Assembly (NCBI RefSeq): GCF_032118995.1
Contig: NC_092654.1
Location: forward strand, 9,184,284 to 9,248,283
Source: Asterias amurensis
Taxonomy: Eukaryota > Echinodermata > Asteroidea > Forcipulatida > Asteriidae
Direction: 5' to 3'
DNA: 64,000 bases
Shown here: in pieces, positions 34,801-42,800 of the stretch
How positions within the stretch are numbered: position 1 is the stretch's first letter
Layout of the letters: the number at the start of each line of letters is the position of its first letter
Made by a program: the position numbers and the translations under genes
The notes under the pieces: generated by a model
Database searches by the model: none
Told to the model about the DNA's origin: nothing
The model's input: the letters and a program-made list of their open reading frames with translations, nothing else

Positions 34801-35158
34801 TCTGCCCTCAAGTGCAGTGACACCATCGGGGTCACCCCATGTTCAAACAACAAAAACAACAAGTGAGCAAGATTTACTGATGTGCAGTAACAATAGTTCT
34901 GTTTGCTACCGTGGATACAGTTCTAGTTACACGATATCATCAGCATCCTCAGGCCACCACATGATGAAGTCTTCAGACTATTCTATGGTCTCGGCTGATG
35001 ACACAACACACGATCGTTTTGTTTTAAAGACGATCAAAGGATGCCGATCCCGACTCCGGTGTGCTACCGCCTGCCTGAAAGAGTCGTCGTGCACGTGGTT
35101 TGTCTACTTGGGGAACAACGACTGTTTGCTGTCTGGAGAAAGTGCGGTTGTGAATTAG
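25780..35158 (+). CDS. Secreted CTLD + PAN/apple-like protein, 281 residues
   Basis: Exons: 25780-25800, 28878-28932, 32473-32760, 34444-34533, 34767-35158. They sum to 846 bases and read through without a stop until TAG at 35156-35158. Residues 1-7 MAESMIN and 8-25 (VSLILACFTFIVWSIS) form a signal peptide. Residues 26-121 are a compact C-type lectin-like domain (CARVPGRHIALL, GWYWM, WKSDQCTKSWFYICEQ). Residues 122-185 are two Pro/Ser/Thr stretches (TSPASPPTTAVLPSS). The C-terminal part has PAN/apple-type cysteines (CRSRLRCATACLKESSCTWF, NNDCLLS). It should be secreted; ligand unknown. After the first junction (phase 0), the other three are phase 1. Paralogue of the gene at 53263-61402, with which it shares start-exon length and module order. 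It stops about 15 residues earlier than that paralogue after the last cysteine. Confidence 0.82.
25938..26272 (+). mobile_element. Family A MITE, diverged
   Basis: TTAAAGGAACTGGATACCG at the left, recognisable interior ('ggagccgtttctcacaacgt'), T-rich disrupted right end finishing 'attgccttta'. It lies in intron 1 of the + lectin gene. Confidence 0.8.
26273..26530. repeat. Foldback built from AAGAGTG/CACTCTT motifs
   Basis: 'actctt' or 'aagagt' occurs about a dozen times in both orientations in 250 bp, and 'gccatatgaaggaca' / 'gccatatgagggaca' is duplicated. The outermost 'actctcttaatgtaaaagag' and 'cttacatttaaagag' are inverted, so the whole can fold back. MITE-like, class unknown. Confidence 0.65.
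26741..27154. mobile_element. MITE with about 40-bp terminal inverted repeats
   Basis: Left end TATAGGTTTTCTTGGTCAAT and right end its complement with about four mismatches over 40 bases, both including 'gcaaatgagcag'. It interrupts an older repeat whose flanks ('gcagtaacgcttctcagatt' on the left, 'agaaaaagaggttatctttt' on the right) also occur near 20170-20270 and 45720. Confidence 0.75.
27310..27694 (+). mobile_element. Family A MITE, full length
   Basis: 385 bp, both TTAA ends and both terminal repeats present, with the internal 'gacctcaagttctaaatctg' hairpin intact. One of the least decayed copies. Confidence 0.9.
27790..28133 (-). mobile_element. Family A MITE, left end lost
   Basis: Reverse order from 'tgatataaaaacttactgga' to 'acaattaccaaaggtgtcc'. 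It belongs to the subfamily with 'gaagccttttgttgtgcatctgaaagc' (written in part) instead of the internal hairpin. Confidence 0.8.
28293..28776 (+). mobile_element. Family A MITE followed by an inverted family A fragment
   Basis: 28293-28673 is a near-complete forward copy. It runs into 'gtacactgtacactgtac' and then a reverse fragment (about 28676-28776) ending 'accaatagtgtccactgtct'. The join looks like recombination between oppositely oriented copies. Confidence 0.8.
28878..28932 (+). CDS. Exon 2 of + lectin gene: signal-peptide core
   Basis: Acceptor after a T-rich tract ending 'tttaaag', donor GTAAGA at 28933. It encodes TRVSLILACFTFIVWSIS plus one base (phase 1). The equivalent exon of the paralogue encodes SVSVALTCVWLITMVSCHSS and has the same phases (0 in, 1 out). 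A hydrophobic core followed by small residues suits signal-peptidase cleavage. Confidence 0.75.
28950..29540. repeat. Degenerate GACTCG minisatellite in lectin intron
   Basis: Built from variants of 'gactcgtgactctgactt' and 'cgacccttgcgactcg'. 'gactc' or its near forms recur every 10-25 bases across almost 600 bp. Homogenisation is poor, so the array is old. Confidence 0.75.
29995..30336 (+). mobile_element. SINE family D with tRNA-like T arm
   Basis: Starts 'gtgggttcgagtcccagtcg' (B-box) and continues 'gtgtcccttgagcaagacac', 'cagtgcactatcgaaaagag' to the tail 'gtgctataagaagccact'. This copy shows that family D is tRNA-derived. 30337-31000 holds only a family A fragment (about 30720-30820). 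Confidence 0.75.
31003..31172. mobile_element. Family G MITE
   Basis: 'cccagtttcaaaaagcacac' at the left and 'cagctttatgaatttggaccc' (read in part) at the right are inverted, with 'ttgctaagcaaatt' inside. Diverged copy in lectin intron 2. Confidence 0.55.
31228..31582 (+). mobile_element. Family A MITE, GTACACGTTTGG subfamily
   Basis: TTAA-bounded, 355 bp, but with terminal repeats AAGGTACACGTTTGGTAATT instead of the common form; the right end is the exact complement. Covariation of both ends implies mobilisation of this subfamily as a unit. Confidence 0.85.
32088..32340. repeat. GC-rich repeat-like segment upstream of the CTLD exon
   Basis: Dense in 'ccccggg', 'cccccggtcttgtcccggt'-like runs, with 'cctttcacact' on the left and 'agtgtgaacgcc' on the right in inverted arrangement. 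Probably a decayed MITE. It ends about 130 bases before the exon at 32473. Confidence 0.5.
32473..32760 (+). CDS. Exon 3 of + lectin gene: compact CTLD
   Basis: Acceptor 'ttcacacaccacag' after a pyrimidine tract, donor GTACAC at 32761, phase 1 on both sides. The 95 whole codons hold WDDAVARC, GWYWM (the WIGL position), DCSTM, WKSDQC and WFYICEQ. The two expected disulphide pairs can form. Compared with a usual CTLD of about 115-130 residues it lacks most of the long loop between the WIGL-like strand and the last strands, including any EPN/QPD or WND calcium motif. A sugar-binding calcium site is therefore not expected. Confidence 0.85.
32778..33215. mobile_element. MITE with about 45-bp terminal repeats, 17 bp from a splice donor
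   Basis: Left 'attagagaggtttcgcaagt' and right 'gcttgcaaaacctctctaat' are inverted, continuing as 'ggatacacatacagat' against 'atctgtatctgtatcc'. It begins 17 bases after the end of the CTLD exon, so the donor GTACAC is kept but its downstream context comes largely from the element. Confidence 0.75.
33237..33430. repeat. 'gacccgg / tgggtca' dispersed repeat
   Basis: Shares 'cggatcagatttgacccgga' and 'tgacccaaaatgagtcag' style motifs with 48880-49090, 58436-58525 and 58670-58740. It has internal inverted symmetry and no coding content. Confidence 0.6.
33436..33571. mobile_element. Small palindromic MITE
   Basis: 'ccgaattagcggctac' on the left against 'gtagccgctaaatcgg' on the right, with 'tcggctacg' and 'cgtagccgtag' nearer the centre. 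About 135 bp. I recognise nothing at 33572-34000. Confidence 0.6.
34123..34348 (+). mobile_element. SINE family E with 12-bp target duplication
   Basis: The body runs from a tRNA-like head ('ggactagttggtatag', 'gggtttgaatcccacccga') to 'ttctttatccccgatgcaaa'. It is flanked by aacatgatatct (34111-34122) and aacatgaaatct (34349-34360), one mismatch, the expected LINE-mediated target duplication. It sits in the first copy of a duplicated exon-intron unit and is absent from the second. Confidence 0.8.
34444..34533 (+). CDS. Exon 4 of + lectin gene: Pro/Ser/Thr linker, copy 1
   Basis: 90 bases, phase 1-1, acceptor 'ttgttcatag', donor GTAAAT. Encodes TSPASPPTTAVLPSSAATPS followed by GSPHVQTAT, a likely O-glycosylated spacer. 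Its sequence is repeated with few changes at the start of exon 5, and the flanking intron is repeated too, so it arose by tandem duplication. Confidence 0.8.
34767..35158 (+). CDS. Exon 5 of + lectin gene: linker copy 2 and PAN/apple-like module
   Basis: Acceptor 'caattcatag', phase 1 in, stop TAG. It begins TSPASPPSTDVLPSSAVTPS, then a cysteine pair (MCSNNSSVC), a Ser-rich stretch, and RFVLKTIKGCRSRLRCATAC, SSCTWFVYLG and NNDCLLSG. The helix-type CxxxC and the later CTWF and DCLLS cysteines fit the PAN/apple fold core. The reverse-strand paralogue has KCAAACISEACTWF and NNDCLLS at the same spacing. Confidence 0.82.
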
Positions 35159-35782
35159 ACGAGGAGAAAGACACTGCTTGGCTGTGTTTCATTCTGTATA
35201 AATAACTAGATCGGTTTTCGATTATTTCCCAGCCTCGCTACCATGAGCAGCGCGCCGTATTGCCAGCTAGCTAGTTTGCGCAAGTCTATTCAAGATAAAC
35301 AGACAGTCGCTTACCGAAATGAATTCAAGAAAAAGCGCGATCTGTCGGGTTGTAACGTTACGTTACGTTACGTTACGTCATGTCACGTCGCATCACGTCA
35401 CGTTACGAGTATGAGATAATGACGTATTGTACCAATTTAACCCATCCTAAGTTAGGACAGGTTACTCGTCCTATAACTCGAGATAGGATGAATCCTAGTG
35501 TTCCGTGAAATCGGCTGCAGGACTTGCAATCACAAGGTTGTAAGTTCAATTCCTACCAAGCTAGCTGCTGATTTCACAATGACTAGAATAAGTTATGTCA
35601 ACTGGTTATTGATTCACAATCTATTGACTCGTCCAATTCATAATCATAGACGTTGAACCAATGGTATTTGGCTGTTTCCAGCTTAGTGGTTATTAGTACA
35701 GTGGGAGTTTGCCGAGCTCCCTTTATGGGAAGATCGTCAAAACCTGTCATGAGTTACAGAAAGATGATATTCATTTTGACTG
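35159..35782. other. Downstream of + lectin gene: repeats only
   Basis: No canonical AATAAA close to the stop (only 'tataaataac' near 35197). 35215-35425 is an inverted relative of 21371-21640 with an ACGTT run at 35353-35408. 35440-35515 is a family I MITE remnant. 35517-35650 is a SINE with T-arm-like 'gtaagttcaattcctacc', repeated at 36168-36300 as 'gggttcaaatcctacc'. Confidence 0.6.
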
Positions 35783-35981
35783 TAAAGCCCGGTTCATACT
35801 TCATGCGAAAGCGAATGCGAAGCGAATTTGACGTGAATATGACGTCACAACTCTCCTTTCGCAGCGATTATTCGCAAGGGAGTAGACCAGAGTTCAACTG
35901 TTGCGAATTGTTCGATGCGAATTTGTGACGTCAACATTCGCTTCGTATTCGCATTCGCATGAAGTATGAACCGGGCTTTAA
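35783..35981. mobile_element. Palindromic MITE, 'gcccggttcatacttcatgc' ends
   Basis: A 199-bp element whose ends AAAGCCCGGTTCATACTTCA and complement are perfect over at least 27 bases, with 'gaatgcgaagcgaat' against 'attcgcttcgtattcgc' inside. Flanked by TAA/TTAA. Confidence 0.85.
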
Positions 35982-36330
35982 CCAATTGTTTCTGATGCAG
36001 AATACTTCGAAGTACACGTACATCATTGTTTTATTGAAAGAGTCAAATTAACATTGAGAATATTTACTTAGCTGCTCCAAACTGCCAAAGGGACCTACAA
36101 TGTTTGGTAGATATTAATGTTCTCTAGTTTGTCAACAGCCGAACTGTAAAAATGTTTTCAGATTTGCAGGACTTGCAATCACAAGGCTGTGGGTTCAAAT
36201 CCTACCAAGCTAACCGCTGTTTTCACAATGACTGTGGAATTAGTATTGTCGTCTTGATACTGAATTATGACTTGTGCATTTCATAATCATAGATGTTTGC
36301 AAACTTTCAATTAAATAAAAAACTATATTC

Positions 36331-36830
36331 AGTTCTGAAGCCTTTTTATTGGGCATCTGACAGCACACACATTTGTACAACCAAGAGTGCTTTTCTTTCT
36401 TTATTCTCTTGTAATTGAGTCAAAATGTTCACAAAGTTGTTACTATGCTAGCCTTGCTCAAGGCAGTCGCATTATTCGCTCCGAAAAGACGCCGATGTAA
36501 ACCCACCCGTATACCCTGTGCGTGGTGCGTGCGATCACACCGCATGACCCACCCGTATACACACTGTCACATCGTACGACTACTGTGCCCATAAAGTCAT
36601 CCGCACTTGTACCACTAACCACATGCGGCATGCGGTTAGTGTACGGGGGCATCGTGTCGTGCGATTTACGCACAGTGAATACGGGTGGGTTTTTATACAG
36701 CGGCGGTCTTTTTTCGGAGTGAATAATTCGACTGCCTTGAGCAAGGCTATTACTATGCATATTTTGAAATACACCATGTGAGAATACTTGCTGTTTGATA
36801 CAAATTATGAAAATTGACAATCAAGTTTCG
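36331..36830 (-). mobile_element. Family A MITE split by a nested MITE
   Basis: Left part 36331-36448 ('ctgaagcctttttattgggc', 'ttctcttgtaattgagtcaa') and right part from 36759 ('atattttgaaatacaccatg') are continuous in family A order, interrupted at 36449-36749. Both outer ends are lost or decayed. Confidence 0.75.
36449..36749. mobile_element. Mutator-like MITE with perfect 9-bp target duplication
   Basis: 301 bp. Terminal repeats of about 70 bases begin TAGCCTTGCTCAAGGCAGTC on both ends. Flanking TTACTATGC occurs at 36440-36448 and again at 36750-36758. Long terminal repeats with a 9-bp duplication fit MULE-type elements. The host sequence on both sides is a family A MITE. Confidence 0.85.
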
Positions 36831-37242
36831 ATCGCTCACAATATTGCACACTGGAGAAGTTGAAATAATTTGTTTTGCTACTTGTGTGATCGGAGTATGG
36901 ATATGCTGTATGTATACTTGCCTTGAAATAATTTACTTCGCGTGGCAAAGAGATGAAGTTACACTATTTCTTGGTTAAAAGTATTTCGAGATGGAGAGGG
37001 GATCCTTTACGCAACGACGCAGACGTTACAAAATAGTTTATCGCGGGAAATTACATTTTGTTGGAATGGTTCTGTCATGTCGAAATATAGGCCTTTCTAT
37101 TGCAACGTCACAGCCCAGATTTTTGCCAAACAAGGTTAGACAATTATTGAAACCATAAATACTATGCACAAAAATAGCAGCCATTTTTTAATTATTTTTT
37201 GCAAATATTTAAAAATAGCATTGAAATTTTTTGAAACAGAGA

Positions 37243-37391
37243 AATCAAACATGGGTTCTTTCATTATTATATTTGCCACTTCGATGAACAATTGAGTCCA
37301 AATTTCCACAGATGTGTTATTTTATGTACATGTTGGGATACACCAAGGGGGATACTGGTCTTTGACAATACTAAAGGTGTCCAGTGCATTT
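37243..37391 (-). mobile_element. Family A MITE fragment
   Basis: From 'aaacatgggttctttcatta' to 'aaaggtgtccagtgcattta'; only the right half in reverse orientation. I recognise nothing at 36831-37242. Confidence 0.75.
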
Positions 37392-37538
37392 AATTGACTT
37401 TGGATGAGTTCGGATCACCGGGCTTTTATTGCAACATCATCACGGCCCTTCCTTTGGCAAAACAGCATACTTTGACAATTTTGGTTTCTTATTATAAGAT
37501 CCTGGGAAATATGAGGGAATTATTTTCTTTTCAGAGCG

Positions 37539-37791
37539 TTTAGGACACTGGACACTATTGGTAATTGTCATAGACCAGTCTTCTCACTTTGTGTATCTCA
37601 ACATGCATAAAATAACAAACCTGTGAAAATTAAAATTAGTTCTTTCTCGAAAACTATGTCACTTCAGAGGGAGCCGTTTCTCACAATATTTTATACCATC
37701 AACCTCTCCCCATTACTCGTCACCATGAAGGAAGGTTTTATGCTAATAATTTTTTTTTATAGTAATTACCAATAGTGTCCACTGCCTTTAA
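37539..37791 (+). mobile_element. Family A MITE with internal deletion
   Basis: Both terminal repeats present (TTAGGACACTGGACACTATT and the complement), but the interior from 'aacaaacctgtgaaaat' jumps to 'ttagttctttctcgaaaact', removing the hairpin and about 130 bases. I recognise nothing at 37792-38430. Confidence 0.85.
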
Positions 37792-38430
37792 GGATGTGTA
37801 TAATGTCCTATATCTAGGCCTTTTTACACTTTCATCCCATTTTATGGCAAAACAGCAAATCTCTGTACTTGCGTTTCGCAAATTCCAAATGTACACCATG
37901 TACTACACACGGCTTATCCGCGGCGCAGTAAACGGTCGTTTGGTTATCTCCCACGTCCAGTGACATCACCTTTGCAGCCTTTCTCAAAATGCACCCGACT
38001 GCTTTTGTTTGAGTTTTGGCTGCGCGCAGGCAGACCCGAAGCACTTTTTCATAAAAAAATTCGGGAACATAAAAATTATTACATGACTAAATTTGGGTTA
38101 TTTCTACTAATAGTCATACATTGTTTAAAATGGTGAAAGTTATTGGTACCATTTGTATGGTCTTTAAGTTCACATGGAAGGGTCGGTCACTGAATATACC
38201 ATGTCTGTGACATCACATGTTTGAAAAAGAGCCACAAAGCCTGGACTGTCCTGCAGGCGAGATTTGTACCAAAAACAATACATCTTATATGGAGGTTGTC
38301 TGATCTTTATAATTTTGTTATATGAATAAAGGAGGCACTTCTCAAAACCTGTCGACATCTGTTATTTTGTATAACTGCCAGAAGAGGTATGCAAGGTTAC
38401 TCTTTTCGTACACGCTTCCAAATATGTTGC

Positions 38431-38805
38431 TTATAAAGCCATTGGACACTTTCGGTAAACAGTATTGTCCAAGGCCCACACTTCGTGTATCACAACTTAT
38501 ATATAAAATCACAAACCTGTGAAAATTTAGGCTCAATTGGTCATCGGAGTCGGGAGAAAATAACGGGAAAACCCACCCTTGTTTCCGCACGTTTCGCCGT
38601 GTCATGACATGTGTTTAAAATAAATCCGTAATTCTCGATATCGAGAATTGATATTGTTTTAATGTTTTCTCTAAAAGTAAAGCATTTCATGGAATAATAT
38701 TTCAAGAGAAGTCTTTCACCATTACCTTCTGTAAACCCTGTAAGTTATTTGTAAATCTGTGAACTTAAAAAAAAATTCTGTTCCGAAAATGTCCAATGGC
38801 TTTAA
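38431..38805 (+). mobile_element. Family B MITE, full length
   Basis: Forward copy with 'aaagccattggacactttcg' at the left and 'gaaaatgtccaatggcttta' at the right. The centre is palindromic: 'taattctcgatatcgagaat'. Confidence 0.85.
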
Positions 38806-39074
38806 CATATGGTTGCTACTCTTTAAACTTAAACTGTCTGTTTTTTGATTAACAATAATATTCTGTCTTAATTTCTTTCCATGCTTTTTGCTTACAGTTA
38901 TCATTTTGTAATACATGACCGTAAAGTCACCTGGAAATATAATTTTTTTTCTTTCAAACATAAGAGTATATGCTTACGAACAATAAACAATTTTTTTTGT
39001 AATTGTTTGTCACGATTTATATGTTTAAAAAATATATAAAGTTGTTTGGGGGGCTGACTCCGCCTACCCCTTTA

Positions 39075-39348
39075 GTGACGTCAATCGAGGCAGACTTTGC
39101 CTGCAATGCGTATAGTAAACAGACGTGCAAAGTACATGTATGTCCAAGTCGTGAGTTGGTACATTTCAAAAAGTGTTTTTCTGCATTCAGCAGCAATATA
39201 CCTGGTCGGCATTGCCGGAAAAAAAAAAAAAAAAAAAAAAAACAATTTTTTTTTTAAACGTACAAACTCACGACTTGGTCCGTACATGTACTTTGCAATT
39301 GTGTTTACTCTACGCATTACAGGCAAAGTCTGCCTCGATTGACGTCAC
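39075..39348. mobile_element. Foldback MITE with about 90-bp arms and poly-A/T loop
   Basis: 'gtgacgtcaatcgaggcaga' on the left equals the complement of 'tctgcctcgattgacgtcac' on the right. Pairing continues through 'tacatgta' and 'ccaagtcgtgagtt'. The loop holds an A run of over 20 and a T run. Ends 440 bp before the GPCR start codon. I recognise nothing at 39349-39785 other than 5' flank. Confidence 0.8.
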
Positions 39349-39785
39349 GAACAGCGCCCTCTCGGGTCGGGGTCTACTCTTAAATTTGTAAACAACATAA
39401 GAACTGATTGTTTAAAACCTTGGTTAACTGTTTATTCACATTCCACTCATCAAAACACATATATTAGTGACAAAAGCTTTATTTTGAAAAAAATACCACT
39501 TCCAGGTGACTTTAAGTTACGAGCTTAGGAAGTTTTTGTGCTCATAGGCTTTATGAAATTGTACCAAGGATATAATGACAGTAGCACGGTCTTGATTTGC
39601 GACCCCGTTGGTGTACTACCAACCGGTAGAGGGAGCTGCATACAGTAATTCGTGTTGCGGACAGCCGTCGCAAATCAAGACTACATGCCTAAGTTTAGTG
39701 TAGTTCGTGTCCTGCTGGGCGGCGGTTATGTAGAATCGAGAGTAACTGCGCCAAATCTTGTGGATTCTAAACTCATTCACTCATC

Positions 39786-39819
39786 ATGGAGGACGAAAAT
39801 GTTAAAGACGGCGAAAGCG
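39786..39819 (+). CDS. Exon 1 of GPCR: start codon, MEDENVKDGES
   Basis: 'catcATGG' context, 11 codons plus one base, donor GTAAGT. The downstream exon opens in phase 1 and the junction gives GES-E-YMYFSS with no frame problem. Distance (6.5 kb) is the main uncertainty; an alternative is initiation at the in-frame ATG at 46377 in exon 2. Confidence 0.7.
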
Positions 39820-42800
39820 GTAAGTTCTGTTCCTTCAGTGTTCACAGTCGTCCTTATCGTGGAGTTAGAATGGTCCTCTATCTCCAATGGTCCTATCTAT
39901 CTCCACAAGTCATTATGAGATAATATGGTGGACCTCCGAACACAACACTATGACACTTGGTTATAGCAAAGATTATAGAGCGTTGCGGCGCTCTATAATC
40001 TTTGGTTATAGGTATGGGTAAATCAACTTGTCTGCAGACACCCGAACCAAACGGTACACTCCTAGCTAGAATCCACCGTCCATACCTCAAAACGGCTAGG
40101 GTCTTGTGGTGTTACACGTCGCCTGATTCTGTACACGTCTTCACCATTATCCGAATCAATACTAGTGTAGAAGATTTGTTGTGCTTGGTCTGAATATGGA
40201 GGAATTCCTCCATGGTCTGAGTACTTTCCTTGTATGGGCTTTGATGACAGCGCCATTGTGATGCATAGACCTTCAGATTGCATTAGCATTCTTCACGATT
40301 GAAGATAAACCCACTGCCAGACGCACCAGGGCGAACCCCTTCTCTTTACAGTAAGTGTGTACTAGGGTCTCACGTGCGTTCATAGTTTTTTTTAACAACA
40401 CACTGACGTGGGCGTGGTGAGCATGGCACTATAGAAATTCCAGTATGTCTGAGCTTGGAGGTGATCTGTTATAGGACCTAATCGAACTAAGCTTTAAGAC
40501 TGGGTTGCTGTAAAAATCAAAGATATTTTTAAAATGTTGGCAGACTTCAAAAAATTGATTTTGGCAAGGCTCCATGTATGAGTAGGTATGGGTACACAAT
40601 ACACAAAAGTCGAGAAAATAAAGTTATATCAGACATTGGTTGCCATGGTTACGGCCAAAATAAGATTTTCAGCAAATTTTCCAAGTTTTTACCTTTTTTA
40701 AGAGTTAAAATATAGGTAAATTGAAAGCACTGGTACGTCTAAATGGGAAAACATTGAAGTTTTTCTTTCACACATGTTGCACAACCATGTTTACTCTTTC
40801 AGAAAATGTTTTTAAAAATTAAGTGTGCGATCAACTTTGGATCAAACCACTATTTCAAATAGGGGTGTTTTTGCCATATTTTCTTATAGAGAAAAATAGG
40901 GGTATCGAATTGAGCCATAAGTCCGAAAGTGGCACTTTGTGGATTATGACACTTTTATAGTTGGAAGATAAGGTACCAACCTACATAAAAATGCAATAAA
41001 ATGTTTTGGTATTTTAAGTGCGCGAACACAGTTTTGCCGGAAAGTTAGCACTTTGGCAGGGCAAAAACGCAACAAATGGCAAAAAATTGTACATTATTAT
41101 TAGGTAAAAATATCAGGATTTTTTTTTGTTGTAAAACCTTATGGGTGGAAGGGACTTGAGGTGCATTCAAACAAACTAAACTTTTGAAATCCTTATATAG
41201 CCCGTTGCCATGGTAACAGCTCATTTGTGTTTTGGCTATTTTTTGCCAATTTTGGGGTCAAAAAACTGTATTTTAGCATATATTTGCAACTCCACCCAAC
41301 CAATGTGCATTCTTTTTTCATAAAACCTTTCACATCAATACATTGAGTCGTCCTATGCTTAACTTGAGACAAACAAATTATTGCTTTAACTTTTACCCTA
41401 ATGCTATTTTTAGAACATCATTAGCGCATGTTTTTAGAAATTTGCAAAATCAACATTTTTACCCTATTTTTGGCCCTCAAAATGACAATTTGCCAGGGGT
41501 CCCAGAATGTTTTCCTTTCGGTTGTATTTCGGGCCAACATTGGTCCTTCCATTTTGAGAAAAACTTTTGAGAAAAACTTGGGCAATTGTATCCTGTTGTA
41601 AAAGTACTGCCTAAAAAAATGCATTTTTAACTTGTTTTATTTTTTTGCACATCATTAATAGTAGGAAAGTTTGTGCTGTCTTCAGTCACCTTTAGGGAAT
41701 ATTTGCCATTTCGGTTGTGATTGGGCGATTATTTGTGTTTTCATGTCTGGGGAGCACAAATAGGCAGCTGTATCATGTAGTGACACTGCCTCAACATGGT
41801 AAAATTTGAAGAAAAAAAATAGAACAAATTAATTCTCTTTATTGGCATTTCTTACATGCTGAACAATGATGTTGATTGAAAAAAAAAAAAAAGCAAAGCA
41901 GCTTACAAGTATAAAAAATATAACTGTATACAATGTATAGTTCGAAGACTCACCCCAAGCTAATTCGGCTGGTAATAGTGTTATCCGGCTATGTTCCATT
42001 AGGGAACTTGGAAATTAATTGATTTACATAACCATTAATTGTACACGCAGTCACTGATTATGTGATGCCTCTGTGCAGTGTTAAGGGCGTGTTAAACATT
42101 TTTGATGTTAAAACGAAGAGCTGTGAACGTCCATTTTGTCAAGATTGTATAGCTGCTATAGCCAAACGTAAATGACCACAAACATACCACAGAATCTCTT
42201 TGTGATGCATGTTTATACAATTGAGAGTTATATTTTTATACTTGTAAGTTGCTTTGCTCTATTGTGTGCCTGTTTTTTTTCAATCAACATCATTGTTCAG
42301 CGTGTAAAAAGTAATAAGAGAGCATTATTTTTTTCATATGATTATGAAATTTGCAAAATACACCCTTTTTTTTAAAGGCATGAAGTTTCTGGCAACACTA
42401 CTCCACAGTTCAAAAAATACAAAAACTTTCTTTTTTAATTATGTGATGCCTGTTTTATACAACTGGGAGTTATGTTGTCATAAGATGCTTTATTATATTT
42501 TGTCCTGATATTTTGTCAGTCTTCATCATTATTAAGCATGTAGAAAGTCATAAAAAGAGCATTATTTTACAACTTTAAATCTATACAGTCGCCAAAAAGC
42601 ATGAAGCTTCTGACAACACTGCTCCCCAGTTCAACAAATACCAAAACATTTTTTGAAATTCCTACAGACCAGTATCTTATCTTTCAAGCCTGGTTGCCCA
42701 ACTTTCCTAAATATGCTACTTTTCGGACAAACTTAGCAACCCCCTCTATTTCCCAAATTGAACTTTGTTCAAAACACCCCTTTTTGAAATAATGGATTAT

